Assembly: GCA_963806495.1 (NCBI GenBank)
Contig: CAWDYA010000011.1
Location: forward strand, 186,001-250,000
Source: CAWDYA01 sp963806495
Lineage (GTDB): Bacteria; Acidobacteriota; Polarisedimenticolia; JACPZX01; DASXTC01
Reading direction: 5' to 3'
Length of the DNA: 64,000 nucleotides
Shown piece after piece: positions 28,184 to 37,196 of this stretch. The notes beneath the pieces are model-generated. The model searched no databases and was not told the DNA's origin. It worked only from the letters and a program-made list of their open reading frames with translations. The position numbers and the translations under genes are program-made. Positions within the stretch are counted from its first letter, which is position 1. Every line of letters begins with the position of its first letter.

Positions 28184-28909
28184 GTGAGTCTCTTCCCCAT
28201 GCCTCTGCTCTCGGCCGCCCCGGGGCTCTCGTGTGTCTTCGTGGGCCGGCTGTCCGACCCCCGGCCCGGGCCGCAGACCCTTCTTCGCCTGCTGGATTTG
28301 CCTGAGGACCATCCGGAGCCCCGCCTGGCGCGGGCGCGGCAGATCCACTCCGACCGGTGCATCGTCGTGAGGTCGGCCGACTCACTGGATCCGGACGGCC
28401 TCGCCGGCGAGGGCGACGCCCTGCTGACAGACCGCAGAGGGCTCGCCCTCGGCGTGGCGGTCGCCGACTGCGTGCCGCTCGCGGCGTACGATCCGGTGGC
28501 CGGAGCTCTCGCGGTGGTCCATGCCGGTTGGCGCGGGACGCGCGCCGGCGTGCTGCTCGCGGCGCTGTCCGCGCTCAAGGACGAGCTCGGGGCCGACCCG
28601 GAACGGATGCTGGTCTCGGCAGGCCCCTGCGCCGGCGCCTGCTGCTACCGGGTGGGCGCCGAGGTGATCGACGCGTTCGCAGCCGCGGGCGCCGATCTGT
28701 CGCGGATCGTGCGGCGCGACGAGGACGGGACCACCCGTCTGGACCTTGTGGAGGCCAACCGGCTGCAGGCACGTGCGGCCGGGGTCGGCGCAAAGAGGTT
28801 CGCCTCGACGGGTCTGTGCACCCTCTGCGCTCCCGGCGGGCTTCACTCGTACAGGCGGGACGGCGCTTCGGCGGGAAGGATGTGGCTGCTGGCCGCGATG
28901 ACGGCCTAG
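28184..28909 (+). CDS. pgeF: PgeF/YfiH-type polyphenol oxidase domain protein
   Basis: A 241-aa protein of the multicopper polyphenol oxidase (laccase) family, now known as peptidoglycan-editing factor or purine nucleoside phosphorylase in different lineages. The metal/active-site motifs are RQIHSD, VAVADCVPL, VVHAGWRGT and GPCAGACCYRVG. The GTG start at 28184 is chosen, but ATG 28199 (MPLLSAAPG) is equally possible; no strong ribosome site decides. Its stop overlaps the stop of the convergent TPR gene by three bases. Confidence 0.85.
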   Translation: MSLFPMPLLSAAPGLSCVFVGRLSDPRPGPQTLLRLLDLPEDHPEPRLARARQIHSDRCIVVRSADSLDPDGLAGEGDALLTDRRGLALGVAVADCVPLAAYDPVAGALAVVHAGWRGTRAGVLLAALSALKDELGADPERMLVSAGPCAGACCYRVGAEVIDAFAAAGADLSRIVRRDEDGTTRLDLVEANRLQARAAGVGAKRFASTGLCTLCAPGGLHSYRRDGASAGRMWLLAAMTA

Positions 28910-30262
28910 CCGCCCATCTTCTTCAGCTCGGCCACCATGCTCTTCGCCTCGGCCGCCTTCGGAATCCTTCGGCTTGAGCTCGACGAACTTCTCGAGCTCC
29001 TTCACCGCCTCCGGGAACTTGGCAAGGTTCACGTAGGCCATGCCGAGCTGGTAGTGCGCCCCGGCGTTGCCGGGGGCCGCCGCGATCGCCTTGGTGTAGG
29101 CGTCGGCGGCCTTCTGCATCTCGTTCTTGTTGAACATCAGGTTGCCTAGGTTGTAGAAGGCCATGCCGGACGGGTCCTGGTCGCCCATCCTCTGGTACAC
29201 CTCCAGCTCCTTCGCCGGATCGCCGAGCTCCTTGTAGACTCCCGCCAGCGCGCCATAGAACTCGATGTTGGAGGGGTCCAGCTCGATCAGGTGCTCGTCA
29301 ATCGGCACCGCCTTGTCGTACTGCTCGGTATCGACGTAGGCCTTCGCGAGGTTCTGGAGCAGAGCATCCGAGTCGGGCACCAGCTCCCGCTCCTTCTCGA
29401 AGTAGGGGATCGCCTGCATGAGCCGGCTCTTCTTGATGTACAGCATCCCCATGTCGAAATTGAGACCCACCAGCGTCGGATCCATCGCCAGGGCCTTCTT
29501 CAGCTCCGGTTCCGCGCCCGCTACGTCGTCGGTCTTGAGAAGCGCCTCACCGAGACGGAAATGTGCCGCAGCATCGTCGGGGTCGTCCTCGACCGCCTCG
29601 CGGAAAGGCCCGACGGCACCCGCATAGTCCCCGTCACGGATGTGCTGCAGACCGATGTCGAACGGCTTGGCCGCCGGCGCGGCCGGCTGCTCCGCGGGTG
29701 CGCCGGGGGCCTCGTTGCCGCCCGGCTCCTCGCCCTGCTGCGCCGCCGCCTCGCCGCCGGTTTTCTGATTGAGCTCACGGAAGACCTCGTTGTAATGGTC
29801 CTCGGCGGTCATGACGAAATCGACCACGCACTTCCCCTTGGACGAGACATCGCTGCGTGCCTGCGGGGGGACCCTCACCGACCGGACGGCCTGGTCGATC
29901 CCCACCATGTAGGTCTCGTTCGTCACCCTGCCGCCGCCCGAGCTCACGCTCAGCGCGGTGATCTGCACCATCTTGTATCCGTCGAGCTCGGCGCGGATCT
30001 CCCACCCGTCGCTCGTATTGGAGCGCAGGACGTTGTGCGCGTACCTCCCCTTCTTGTTCGTCTTGACCGGCTGCGCCATCCGGTTCGTCGTCTTGTCCCT
30101 GAAGGTGATGGTGACGCCCTGGAGCGGCGCCCCCTGCTCATCGGTGACCGTCCCTTCGCAACGCTGTGCGTCTTCCTGTGCGAAGAGCGGTCCGGGCGCC
30201 GCCGCGAGCAGCACCGTGAAAACCGCGAGGAAAGTCAGAGTGACGAACCGGTGGAGACTCAT
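28906..30262 (-). CDS. secreted TPR protein with carboxypeptidase-regulatory-like domain, C-terminal frameshift
   Basis: About 451 aa, exported, start ATG 30262 (MSLHRFVTL) after GGAGGGGG. The signal peptide runs to about residue 26 (LFAQEDA). A carboxypeptidase-regulatory-like beta domain at 33-105 (GTVTDEQGAPLQGVTITF) is followed by an Ala/Pro linker and six to eight TPR units from about 195. Near 28957 an extra base shifts the frame. Deleting it gives DSEAAEAKSMVAELKKMGG and a stop at 28906, a normal TPR end; the uncorrected frame runs on into low-quality sequence. The role is unknown, perhaps envelope protein scaffolding. It has its own promoter. Confidence 0.75.
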
Positions 30263-30323
30263 AGGAATCCCCCTCCTGAATGGTCGTGTTCTGAATGAAC
30301 GTGAGACGTGCATGGCACCTCAA

Positions 30324-30353
30324 ATTATATCCCGCGGTTCAGAAACCCCGCAA
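30324..30353 (-). promoter_or_regulatory. sigma-70-like promoter for the secreted TPR gene
   Basis: On the minus strand, TTGCGG (30353-30348), 18 bases, then TATAAT (30329-30324). The predicted start leaves a 5' leader of about 55 bases before the ATG at 30262. Confidence 0.55.
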
Positions 30354-30397
30354 CCTTCACGACCCCGCCGGACCATACGATCGGATATAGTGGACGC

Positions 30398-30889
30398 ATG
30401 AAACAGGGCTCAATGCCGGCCGATCCGCGGCCGGCCACGGTCGCCGCGTCCCGCGTCGAGATGACCGAGCTGGTCATGCCCCAGCAGATCAACCCTCTCG
30501 GCTCCGTCTTCGGCGGCTGGGTGATGTCGCTGATCGACAAGGCGGCTGCGATGGCCGCGACGCGGCACTGCCGCGGGCCGGTGGCCACCGCGTCGGTGGA
30601 CAGCATCGATTTCCTGGCGCCCATGGGGCTCGGACACATCGTCAGGCTCTCGGCGTTCCTGACGCAGGTCTTCTCCAGCTCCATGGAGGTGGAGGTGGAG
30701 GTGCATTCCGAGGACGCGCGCACCGGGGAGCGCGTCAAGACCTGCTCCGCGTTCCTCACGATGGTCTGCCTGGATGGCGACGGACGGCCGCGGCAGGCGC
30801 CGCCGCTGCTTCTCGGTTCCGGGGAGGAGGAGCGCCGCGCCGAGGAGGCCGCACAGCGCCGCAAGCTCAGACTCTCCCGGAGGCGATAG
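30398..30889 (+). CDS. acyl-CoA thioesterase, YciA-like hotdog fold
   Basis: A 163-aa single hotdog domain. The conserved region is NPLGSVFGGWVMSLIDKAAA near residue 30, with the catalytic Asp in the helix (LIDKAA) and ATASVDSIDFLAPMGLGHIV following. Family members cleave a wide range of acyl-CoAs. The tail from about residue 130 is charged and probably disordered. The ATG at 30398 is only seven bases past a TATAGT box, but a -35 is weak, so a leaderless start is uncertain. Confidence 0.85.
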   Translation: MKQGSMPADPRPATVAASRVEMTELVMPQQINPLGSVFGGWVMSLIDKAAAMAATRHCRGPVATASVDSIDFLAPMGLGHIVRLSAFLTQVFSSSMEVEVEVHSEDARTGERVKTCSAFLTMVCLDGDGRPRQAPPLLLGSGEEERRAEEAAQRRKLRLSRRR

Positions 30890-30934
30890 CCGCGACGGGC
30901 GTCGGGAGCGCACGCACGCCCACTGGAGGATGCC

Positions 30935-32539
30935 ATGTCCGATAAGCCTGCTGCCGGCCGCCGCACCGGCGTCGAGGTCGAGGTCCCTCCCGAACGTCTC
31001 TCCTCGAAGCATGACTTCGCCCACAGGGCCCGCCGACTCGCGCCCGAGGAGGTGAGCGGCTGGAACGGGCGGAACCGCCCTCTTCTGGACCAGTACGGCC
31101 TGGAGATCGCTTCGGTCGTGCACCAGCCCCTGCGGGACGCTCCGGACAGCGCGCGGCCCGGCCCGCTGCAGACCGGGCACCGTGACCGGCTGCTGCTGAC
31201 CTGCGCGCTCGGGGCCCTGTCGGTGTCGGCTTCGGGCCGCGGGGATCTGCTCGACGTGCCACAAGAGCAGCGCAGCGCGGTCAAGCTGAAGATCAAGGAG
31301 AACAACGACCGCAACGCGACGGCGGCCATGACCGAGTCGCTGCACGCCCTGGTCTCCGCCGCGCCCGGGGTCAGCCTCAGGATCGCGATCGGCGAAGGAG
31401 CGCGCAAGAAGCCGGGCGAGCGCGGGGGGAACCCGACGCTCTACGCGGGCCAGGTGATCGGTCCGCCCGCCGCGGAGGGTGCGGGCACGCAGTACTCGGT
31501 GGCGGTCGACACGGTCGAGGGGACCACCAAGAGCACGATGCGCGCGCACTCGTGCGGGACGCTGCTGTTCGTGACGGAGTCGCCGATCCTGCCGGTGCCC
31601 GACATCTATTTCGACAAGTGCCAGCTTCTCGGCATCGAATCGGTCACGGTGGCGGATCCGGTCGAGCGGATCGTCGAGGCGATGATGGAGACGCGCCGCA
31701 CACGCGAGGTCAACTTCTTCGCCCTGGACCGCCCGCGACATCCGATCGACCGGATGCTCGCAGCCGGCGCCAACATGAGGATCGACTCGGACGGCGATGC
31801 GTATCCCGTCGTCGCCGCCGGGCTCTCGTGGGGCGTCTACCCGGACAACCTGCGCCCCCTGGACGGTGTCGCGGGCAACATCGGCGGCGCCGCAGAGATG
31901 ATCGCCTCGGCCGCCGGCGCGCATTATCTCGGCGTGCGCTCCACGGCGCGGTTCTGCGCCTCGAAGATCAAGGCCTGGGACGGACGATACGACTTCGGGC
32001 CGGGTGAGGAGGAGGCGCTGCGCTCCGCCGGGTTCGATCCCGCGAAGGTCTACCGCACCGAGGACCTCGTGCCGGGCCTGTCGACATCGGACGGCGCCTT
32101 CGTGGCGGGGGCGATCGCCGACAACTGGCACATCCCGGGGCTGGACGGCGCGATCGTGGGCGGCAACTTCGCCTCGGTCTGCGTGCTGTTCGTCGGCGCG
32201 GCGGGGTCGGCCGATCTGTACCGTCTGACCTTCGGCTACCGGCAGCCGCTGGATCGGACGGTGGAGAGACTGACGCCGGTGCTGACCCGGATCCTGTCCC
32301 TGCCCGTGGCGGCCATCCCGGAATCGGTCCGGGAGGCCGTCGCCGACCCGGACCGGGCGCACCGCCTCCGACACGAGATCGACACCTCGTTCTACATGCA
32401 CATCAGGGAGGGGGAGACACCGGGTGGGACGGGGGGCCTGAGGCTGGATCTGGAAGCCGCCGCGAAGACCGAGCCGGAGGAGGCGATGGCGTTCCTCCGG
32501 GAGGTCGTCGAGGCGGCCCCGGACTGGTTCTCCTCGTGA
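30935..32539 (+). CDS. long GlpX-type class II fructose-1,6-bisphosphatase
   Basis: A 534-aa member of the GlpX family, expected to dephosphorylate fructose-1,6-bisphosphate in gluconeogenesis. The metal and substrate motifs are IGEGARKKPG, VAVDTVEGTTKST, RIDSDGDAYPVV and GVAGNIGGAAEM. It is about 200 residues longer than E. coli GlpX (336 aa), with extra N-terminal residues 1-100 and a C-terminal extension after about 460. It converges on the class II aldolase gene with directly abutting stops, which supports a gluconeogenic role. Sedoheptulose bisphosphatase is the main alternative. Confidence 0.8.
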   Translation: MSDKPAAGRRTGVEVEVPPERLSSKHDFAHRARRLAPEEVSGWNGRNRPLLDQYGLEIASVVHQPLRDAPDSARPGPLQTGHRDRLLLTCALGALSVSASGRGDLLDVPQEQRSAVKLKIKENNDRNATAAMTESLHALVSAAPGVSLRIAIGEGARKKPGERGGNPTLYAGQVIGPPAAEGAGTQYSVAVDTVEGTTKSTMRAHSCGTLLFVTESPILPVPDIYFDKCQLLGIESVTVADPVERIVEAMMETRRTREVNFFALDRPRHPIDRMLAAGANMRIDSDGDAYPVVAAGLSWGVYPDNLRPLDGVAGNIGGAAEMIASAAGAHYLGVRSTARFCASKIKAWDGRYDFGPGEEEALRSAGFDPAKVYRTEDLVPGLSTSDGAFVAGAIADNWHIPGLDGAIVGGNFASVCVLFVGAAGSADLYRLTFGYRQPLDRTVERLTPVLTRILSLPVAAIPESVREAVADPDRAHRLRHEIDTSFYMHIREGETPGGTGGLRLDLEAAAKTEPEEAMAFLREVVEAAPDWFSS

Positions 32540-33937
32540 TCAGACCGTGGTCTTCGAGTCGAGCCCTCTGACCAGGCCGCGCACCGTCGAGGCGGTGCCG
32601 ATCACGTTCAGCTTGTGGAACAGGACGTCGAATCGCTTCTCCAGCGCGCCGCGCAGCTCCTCTCGCACGCCCGCCGGCAGGCCCCAGACCTGCTCCTTGA
32701 ACTTCCCCCATGCCTTCTTGCGGGTTTTGTAGTAGAACTGCCCGGGTGTCATGTCGGGCTTGCGCTCGGCCGCGCAGGCCTCGTCGAGATAGGCGTACAT
32801 CTCGTCGCGCAGGCCGCGCGGGAACACCTCGTGCTCCAGGACGATGTTCTGGAAGTCGGTCGCCAGATGCACCTCGGCCGCCCCGTTCTGGGGAAAGTGG
32901 TCGAAGGCTTCCAGAGGCAGTGTCGAGGCGCCGTGCTGCACCGCCCCGGCCATGCCGTACTCCTTGCGCGCGATGGCCGAGATCTCCTTCATGACCTCGA
33001 AGTCGATCTTCACCTTGGCCAGCGTGCCGTCGGGCAGAGGCACGCCACCATGCGTGGTGCCCGTCTGGATGCTGATCTTGCTCGGCCCCCTCAGACTTCC
33101 GCCCGACGGGGCCCTCCTGCCCAGCTCCTCCAGGAAGCCGTCCATGTAGGCCCGCAGCTCCTCGGGCGTGGAGTTTCTTCCCCCCACCTCGCCGATCTCG
33201 CCGCCTATGGAAACGGTCATCCCCTGCGGCTCGAGCGCCCGGACATGCGCCGCCAGCTCCGCCGAAGTGGTGAAGTTGTCGCGCTGCTGCTCCCTCACCG
33301 TCGTCTTCGACAGGTCCACCACGGTGGAGGCGTCGATGTCGATGTTCCCGTAGCCGGCCGCGAGCGCCTCGGCGATCAGGTCCTTGATCGACTGGATCTC
33401 CGCGGCGCGGGTCTCTCCGCCCTGGGCGAACTTCTTCGCATTGACCTGGTAGTGGTCCCCCTGGATGAACAGCGGCCCCTCGAACCCCTCTCGCACGGCG
33501 GCCGCCATCATCACCGTCGCGTATTCCCCGGGGGGCTGCCCCGTATAGCCGCCTTCGGACCGGGCCAGCTCGAGGATGAACGCGCCGACCTCGTTGCGCC
33601 GGACCGTGGAGATGACCGCGCGGGCCATGTCGTAGGCCATGCCCCGGACGTTGATCGCCGGCGTCGTGAAGCCCTTCACCTCCTGCCGGCCGAGGGCGTC
33701 GTAGAGGGGCTGGATCGAGGCGGGCAGGACGCCGGTCTGCCGCGCGGCTTCCCGGATCATGGAGCGGGCCCTGCGTTTGTCGTCCGCCGAAGAGGCGAAA
33801 ACGGCCTGGCGCACCAGCGAATCGATCACCTCGCTGCGCAGCCGAGCCTTGTCCTTGACGGTCACATCACCGGACGGGCCGATCTCGATGATCCCGCGCC
33901 AGGTATCGAGCAGCTGATCGAGAGACTTGTCAGACAC
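32540..33937 (-). CDS. fba: class II fructose-bisphosphate aldolase family
   Basis: A 465-aa zinc-dependent aldolase that interconverts fructose-1,6-bisphosphate with the two triose phosphates. The zinc and catalytic residues sit in FIQGDHYQVN, GEIGEVGGRNS, TGTTHGGV and QHGASTLP; the IDIDASTVVDL block is the phosphate side. The N-terminal about 80 residues are extra compared with the 340-360 aa enzymes. The start is ATG 33937 (MSDKSLDQLL). Tagatose-bisphosphate specificity cannot be ruled out. It faces the FBPase gene. Confidence 0.85.
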   Translation of the reverse strand: MSDKSLDQLLDTWRGIIEIGPSGDVTVKDKARLRSEVIDSLVRQAVFASSADDKRRARSMIREAARQTGVLPASIQPLYDALGRQEVKGFTTPAINVRGMAYDMARAVISTVRRNEVGAFILELARSEGGYTGQPPGEYATVMMAAAVREGFEGPLFIQGDHYQVNAKKFAQGGETRAAEIQSIKDLIAEALAAGYGNIDIDASTVVDLSKTTVREQQRDNFTTSAELAAHVRALEPQGMTVSIGGEIGEVGGRNSTPEELRAYMDGFLEELGRRAPSGGSLRGPSKISIQTGTTHGGVPLPDGTLAKVKIDFEVMKEISAIARKEYGMAGAVQHGASTLPLEAFDHFPQNGAAEVHLATDFQNIVLEHEVFPRGLRDEMYAYLDEACAAERKPDMTPGQFYYKTRKKAWGKFKEQVWGLPAGVREELRGALEKRFDVLFHKLNVIGTASTVRGLVRGLDSKTTV

Positions 33938-34023
33938 GGTCGTCTCCTCCGTTCGAAGAGCATTGAGCCAATGGGTATGGATGCCGGTTTACGGCATTAT
34001 ACCCTTGCCGGACGGCCGTTGTC

Positions 34024-36123
34024 TCACAGGCTCATGATGTCGAACTGCTCGTGGTGCAGCGTCGCGTCGGCCCGGACCGCGACATCGATCCCCGACAACC
34101 CCTCGACCCCCTCGGTGAGCTGGCGCCGGTCGGTCTCGATCTGCTGGGCCACTTCCGGGTTCGCCCGGATGATGACCCGCCGGCGGTCGAGATTCGGCGC
34201 GAGCTTGCGCAGCTCGCGCTGGATCTCGAACAGGATCGTCGGCGACGACTTGATCTTCCCCGCACCGGAGCAATAGGGACACGGGCGGCACAGCAGCCGC
34301 TCGAGGCTCTTCTTGGTGCGCTGGCGGGTGATCTCGACGAGGCCGAAGTCGTTGATCTGCAGGACCTTCGTCCTGGCCCTGTCCTTGAGCAGCTCCTTCT
34401 CGAACGTCTCGAACAGCTTCTTCTTGCTCTTGCGCTCCTCCATGTCGATGAAGTCGACCACGATGATCCCGCCCAGGTCGCGCAGCCGGAGCTGGCGCAC
34501 GATCTCGATCGCCGCCTCGAGGTTCGTCTTGAGGACGGTCTCCTCCAGGCTGCGCCGGCCCACGTACTTGCCCGTGTTGACGTCGATCGCCACGAGGGCC
34601 TCGGTCTGGTTGATGACGAGGTAGCCGCCCGACTTGAGCCACACCCGGCTGCGCAGGGCCTTGTCGAGCTCGGTCTGCACCCCGAACTTCTCGAAGATCG
34701 GGAAGCTCTCCCGATAGCGGATGATCCGGCTGACGAGGTCCGGCTGGAGACGGCGAACCAGGTCCACGGCCGTGCTGTATGCCTGGTCGTCGTCGATGTG
34801 GACCTTCGAGACGCTGGCGTTGAGCAGATCCCTCATGATCTTCGGGACCACCGACAGCTCCCGCTGGAGCTCCGCGGGGGCCGACGTCTTCTCGGCCTTC
34901 CGGCGGATGTCCTCCCACAGCGACATGAGATAGCGGGCGTCCGCCTCGAGCTCCTGCGCCTCGCACCCGTCGGCGGCGGTTCGCACGATGAATCCCATTC
35001 CCTCCACGCGAACCTTGTCGAGGATCCGGCGCAGTCTGGACCGCTCCCGGGCGTCGCCAATCTTGCGCGACACGCCCACGTGATCCACCTGGGGCATGAG
35101 CACGAGGAAACGCCCCGGGAGCGTCACGTACGACGTAATCCGGGCCCCCTTGGTACCGATCGGCTCCTTGGTGACCTGGACGAGCAGCTCCTGGCCCTCC
35201 TTGATGAGCTGCTCGATCTTGGCCTCACGCGCCACGCGGGGCGCGGCATCCCGGATCGCTTCTCCTCCCTCCACCTCGTCGAGGTCGAGCAGCCCCTCAT
35301 AGGCGTCGTACCCCGGGGAGATGTCCGACACATAGAGGAACGCGTCCCGCTCGAGTCCGATCGCCACGAACGCCGACTGCATCCCCGGAAGCACCTTGGT
35401 CACACGGCCCTTGTAGATGTTGCCCACGACCGTCCGGCTCGACTCCCGCTCGATGAATATCTCCGCGAGCAGCCCCTTCTCCATGATCGCGAGACGGGTC
35501 TCGTGGGGCGTGCTGTTGATGACCAGTGTCTTCTCCACGCCATGGTGCGCGCGGCGATGCGGCCTCTCGGCCGGGACCTCCGCTTGCGTCTCGGTCCCGG
35601 CGGCGGGAGCCTCGGTCACCGCCGTGGCGGCGTTGTCACTCTCGGCTTCGACGACCCCGGCGCTCTCCTCGTCCGGTCCGCCGTTTCCCTCCGCGGACGC
35701 CAATCGGGAGCGTGTCCTGCGGCCGCGCCCCTCGGTACGGGCGCCTCGCCTGCCACGAGCCCCGCGCGTGCGGCGCCCTCGGGGCCGGGCGGGCGGCGGG
35801 GCCGCCGGCCCGGAGGCCGGCTCCTCGGCGGCTTCCGCCGCACCGGCCGCTTCCGCAGGAGCTTCAGCGGGAGCATCGTCCCACCCCTCGGAGGCGCCGT
35901 CGTCACCGGGCGGCGGCGCGTCTTCCTCGCCGGGCCAGTACTCCGCCCCGGCGGCGGCTTCTTCGGCGGTGGCCGTTTGCCGTGCCTCCTCCTGCTCGGA
36001 AGCGCCGCCCTCCTCGGCGGTCGTCTGTCCGTTTTCCGTTTGCGTCTTGCGGACGCCGCCGCGGCGGCGTCCCCTTCCCCGCCCGCCGCGCCGGCGGCGG
36101 CGGGGTTTCAGTTCACCAGGCAT
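34024..36123 (-). CDS. rng: ribonuclease E/G with long disordered N-terminal extension
   Basis: A 699-aa endoribonuclease that cleaves single-stranded RNA for rRNA and mRNA processing. The start is ATG 36123, 16 bases inside the rodA end. Residues 1-200 are low-complexity: an Arg/Gly block at the very start, then Ala/Glu/Pro-rich. The RNase G core begins near EKTLVINSTPHETRLAIME. An S1 domain (NIYKGRVTKVLPGMQSAFV) and the catalytic region (GGIIVVDFIDMEERKS) with the metal Asp residues follow. The zinc-link CRPCPYCSGAG supports dimerisation. The C-terminus is short, as in RNase G, so a degradosome-type tail is absent. Confidence 0.93.
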   Translation of the reverse strand: MPGELKPRRRRRGGRGRGRRRGGVRKTQTENGQTTAEEGGASEQEEARQTATAEEAAAGAEYWPGEEDAPPPGDDGASEGWDDAPAEAPAEAAGAAEAAEEPASGPAAPPPARPRGRRTRGARGRRGARTEGRGRRTRSRLASAEGNGGPDEESAGVVEAESDNAATAVTEAPAAGTETQAEVPAERPHRRAHHGVEKTLVINSTPHETRLAIMEKGLLAEIFIERESSRTVVGNIYKGRVTKVLPGMQSAFVAIGLERDAFLYVSDISPGYDAYEGLLDLDEVEGGEAIRDAAPRVAREAKIEQLIKEGQELLVQVTKEPIGTKGARITSYVTLPGRFLVLMPQVDHVGVSRKIGDARERSRLRRILDKVRVEGMGFIVRTAADGCEAQELEADARYLMSLWEDIRRKAEKTSAPAELQRELSVVPKIMRDLLNASVSKVHIDDDQAYSTAVDLVRRLQPDLVSRIIRYRESFPIFEKFGVQTELDKALRSRVWLKSGGYLVINQTEALVAIDVNTGKYVGRRSLEETVLKTNLEAAIEIVRQLRLRDLGGIIVVDFIDMEERKSKKKLFETFEKELLKDRARTKVLQINDFGLVEITRQRTKKSLERLLCRPCPYCSGAGKIKSSPTILFEIQRELRKLAPNLDRRRVIIRANPEVAQQIETDRRQLTEGVEGLSGIDVAVRADATLHHEQFDIMSL

Positions 36124-37196
36124 CTCATCCTCACATTGAGGACCAGTCCCAGAGCGACGTAGGTCGTCACGAGGGACAATCCTCCATAAGACATCAGGGG
36201 AAGGGGGATGCCCGTTGTGGGCATCAACCCCAGAATGACCCCGATATTGACCAGAATCTGCGAGCCGATGATCGCGCCCACCCCCATCGCGATGAACGCG
36301 CCGAGGCGGTCCCGCGCGCTGCGCGCGGCGCCGACGATACGGCCCAGGAGCACGAAATAGACAATGAGGGCCGATGCGGCCCCCGCAAAACCGAGTTCCT
36401 CGGCGAGCACCGACATGATGAAGTCGGTATGGCTCTCCGGGAGAAAAGAAAGCTGACCCTGCCAGCCGCCGAACAGCCCCTTGCCCCACAGTCCCCCCGA
36501 GCCGATGGCGATGCGCGATTGCAGCACCTGCCAGCCGGAGCCCTGCGGGTCGTTGAGCGGCGAGATGAAGGTGTACACCCTCTCCTGCTGGTACGGCTTG
36601 AGGAAGGTGAAGAAAGCGATCGGCACCATTACGATGCCGATGAGCCCCATCACCATCAGCGCCTTCCAGCGGATGCCGGACAGCACGACGACGACGAACA
36701 GCAATGGAAGAAACGGAAGCGTGGAGCCCAGGTCGGGCTGCGCCGCGATCAGCAGGACGGGCACACCCACGATCGCGCCCAGGTTGAGCAGGCTCCAGCC
36801 CGACAGCCCGAAGCCCTTCTTCTCCTCGACGTACTTCGCCAGCATGAGGATCGTGGCGAGCTTGGCCATCTCGGCAGGCTGGAAGTTGAAGAAGCCGAAC
36901 TCGAACCACGAGCGGGCGCCGGAGATCGCCCGCGCCTGCACCAGCACGATCACGAGCGCGGCGCACGAGGCCACATAGGCCGGCAGGGCGAGCCCGGCCC
37001 AGAAACGATAGTCGACCACCACCACGACCAGCATCGCCGCCACGGCGATTCCCAGCCAGGCGAGCTGGCGGTAGAACAGACCCGCCGCCTGGAGGTAGGT
37101 CGCGCTGTAGAGCATGAGGAGCCCCAGCGACGTGGCGGCCAGCATGGCGGCCGCCAGCATCCAGTCAAAGGACTCCAGCGGTCGTCTTGGAAGCAT
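36108..37196 (-). CDS. rodA: RodA cell-elongation glycosyltransferase (SEDS)
   Basis: A 362-aa polytopic peptidoglycan polymerase that works with PBP2. The start is ATG 37196 (MLPRRPLESFDW), inside the mrdA end by 32 bases. About ten transmembrane helices include the SEDS motifs AQPDLGST, GSGGLWGKGLFGG, SHTDFIMSVLAEE and PTTGIPLPLMSYGG. It is the distal part of the mre operon. Confidence 0.96.
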   Translation of the reverse strand: MLPRRPLESFDWMLAAAMLAATSLGLLMLYSATYLQAAGLFYRQLAWLGIAVAAMLVVVVVDYRFWAGLALPAYVASCAALVIVLVQARAISGARSWFEFGFFNFQPAEMAKLATILMLAKYVEEKKGFGLSGWSLLNLGAIVGVPVLLIAAQPDLGSTLPFLPLLFVVVVLSGIRWKALMVMGLIGIVMVPIAFFTFLKPYQQERVYTFISPLNDPQGSGWQVLQSRIAIGSGGLWGKGLFGGWQGQLSFLPESHTDFIMSVLAEELGFAGAASALIVYFVLLGRIVGAARSARDRLGAFIAMGVGAIIGSQILVNIGVILGLMPTTGIPLPLMSYGGLSLVTTYVALGLVLNVRMRCLVN

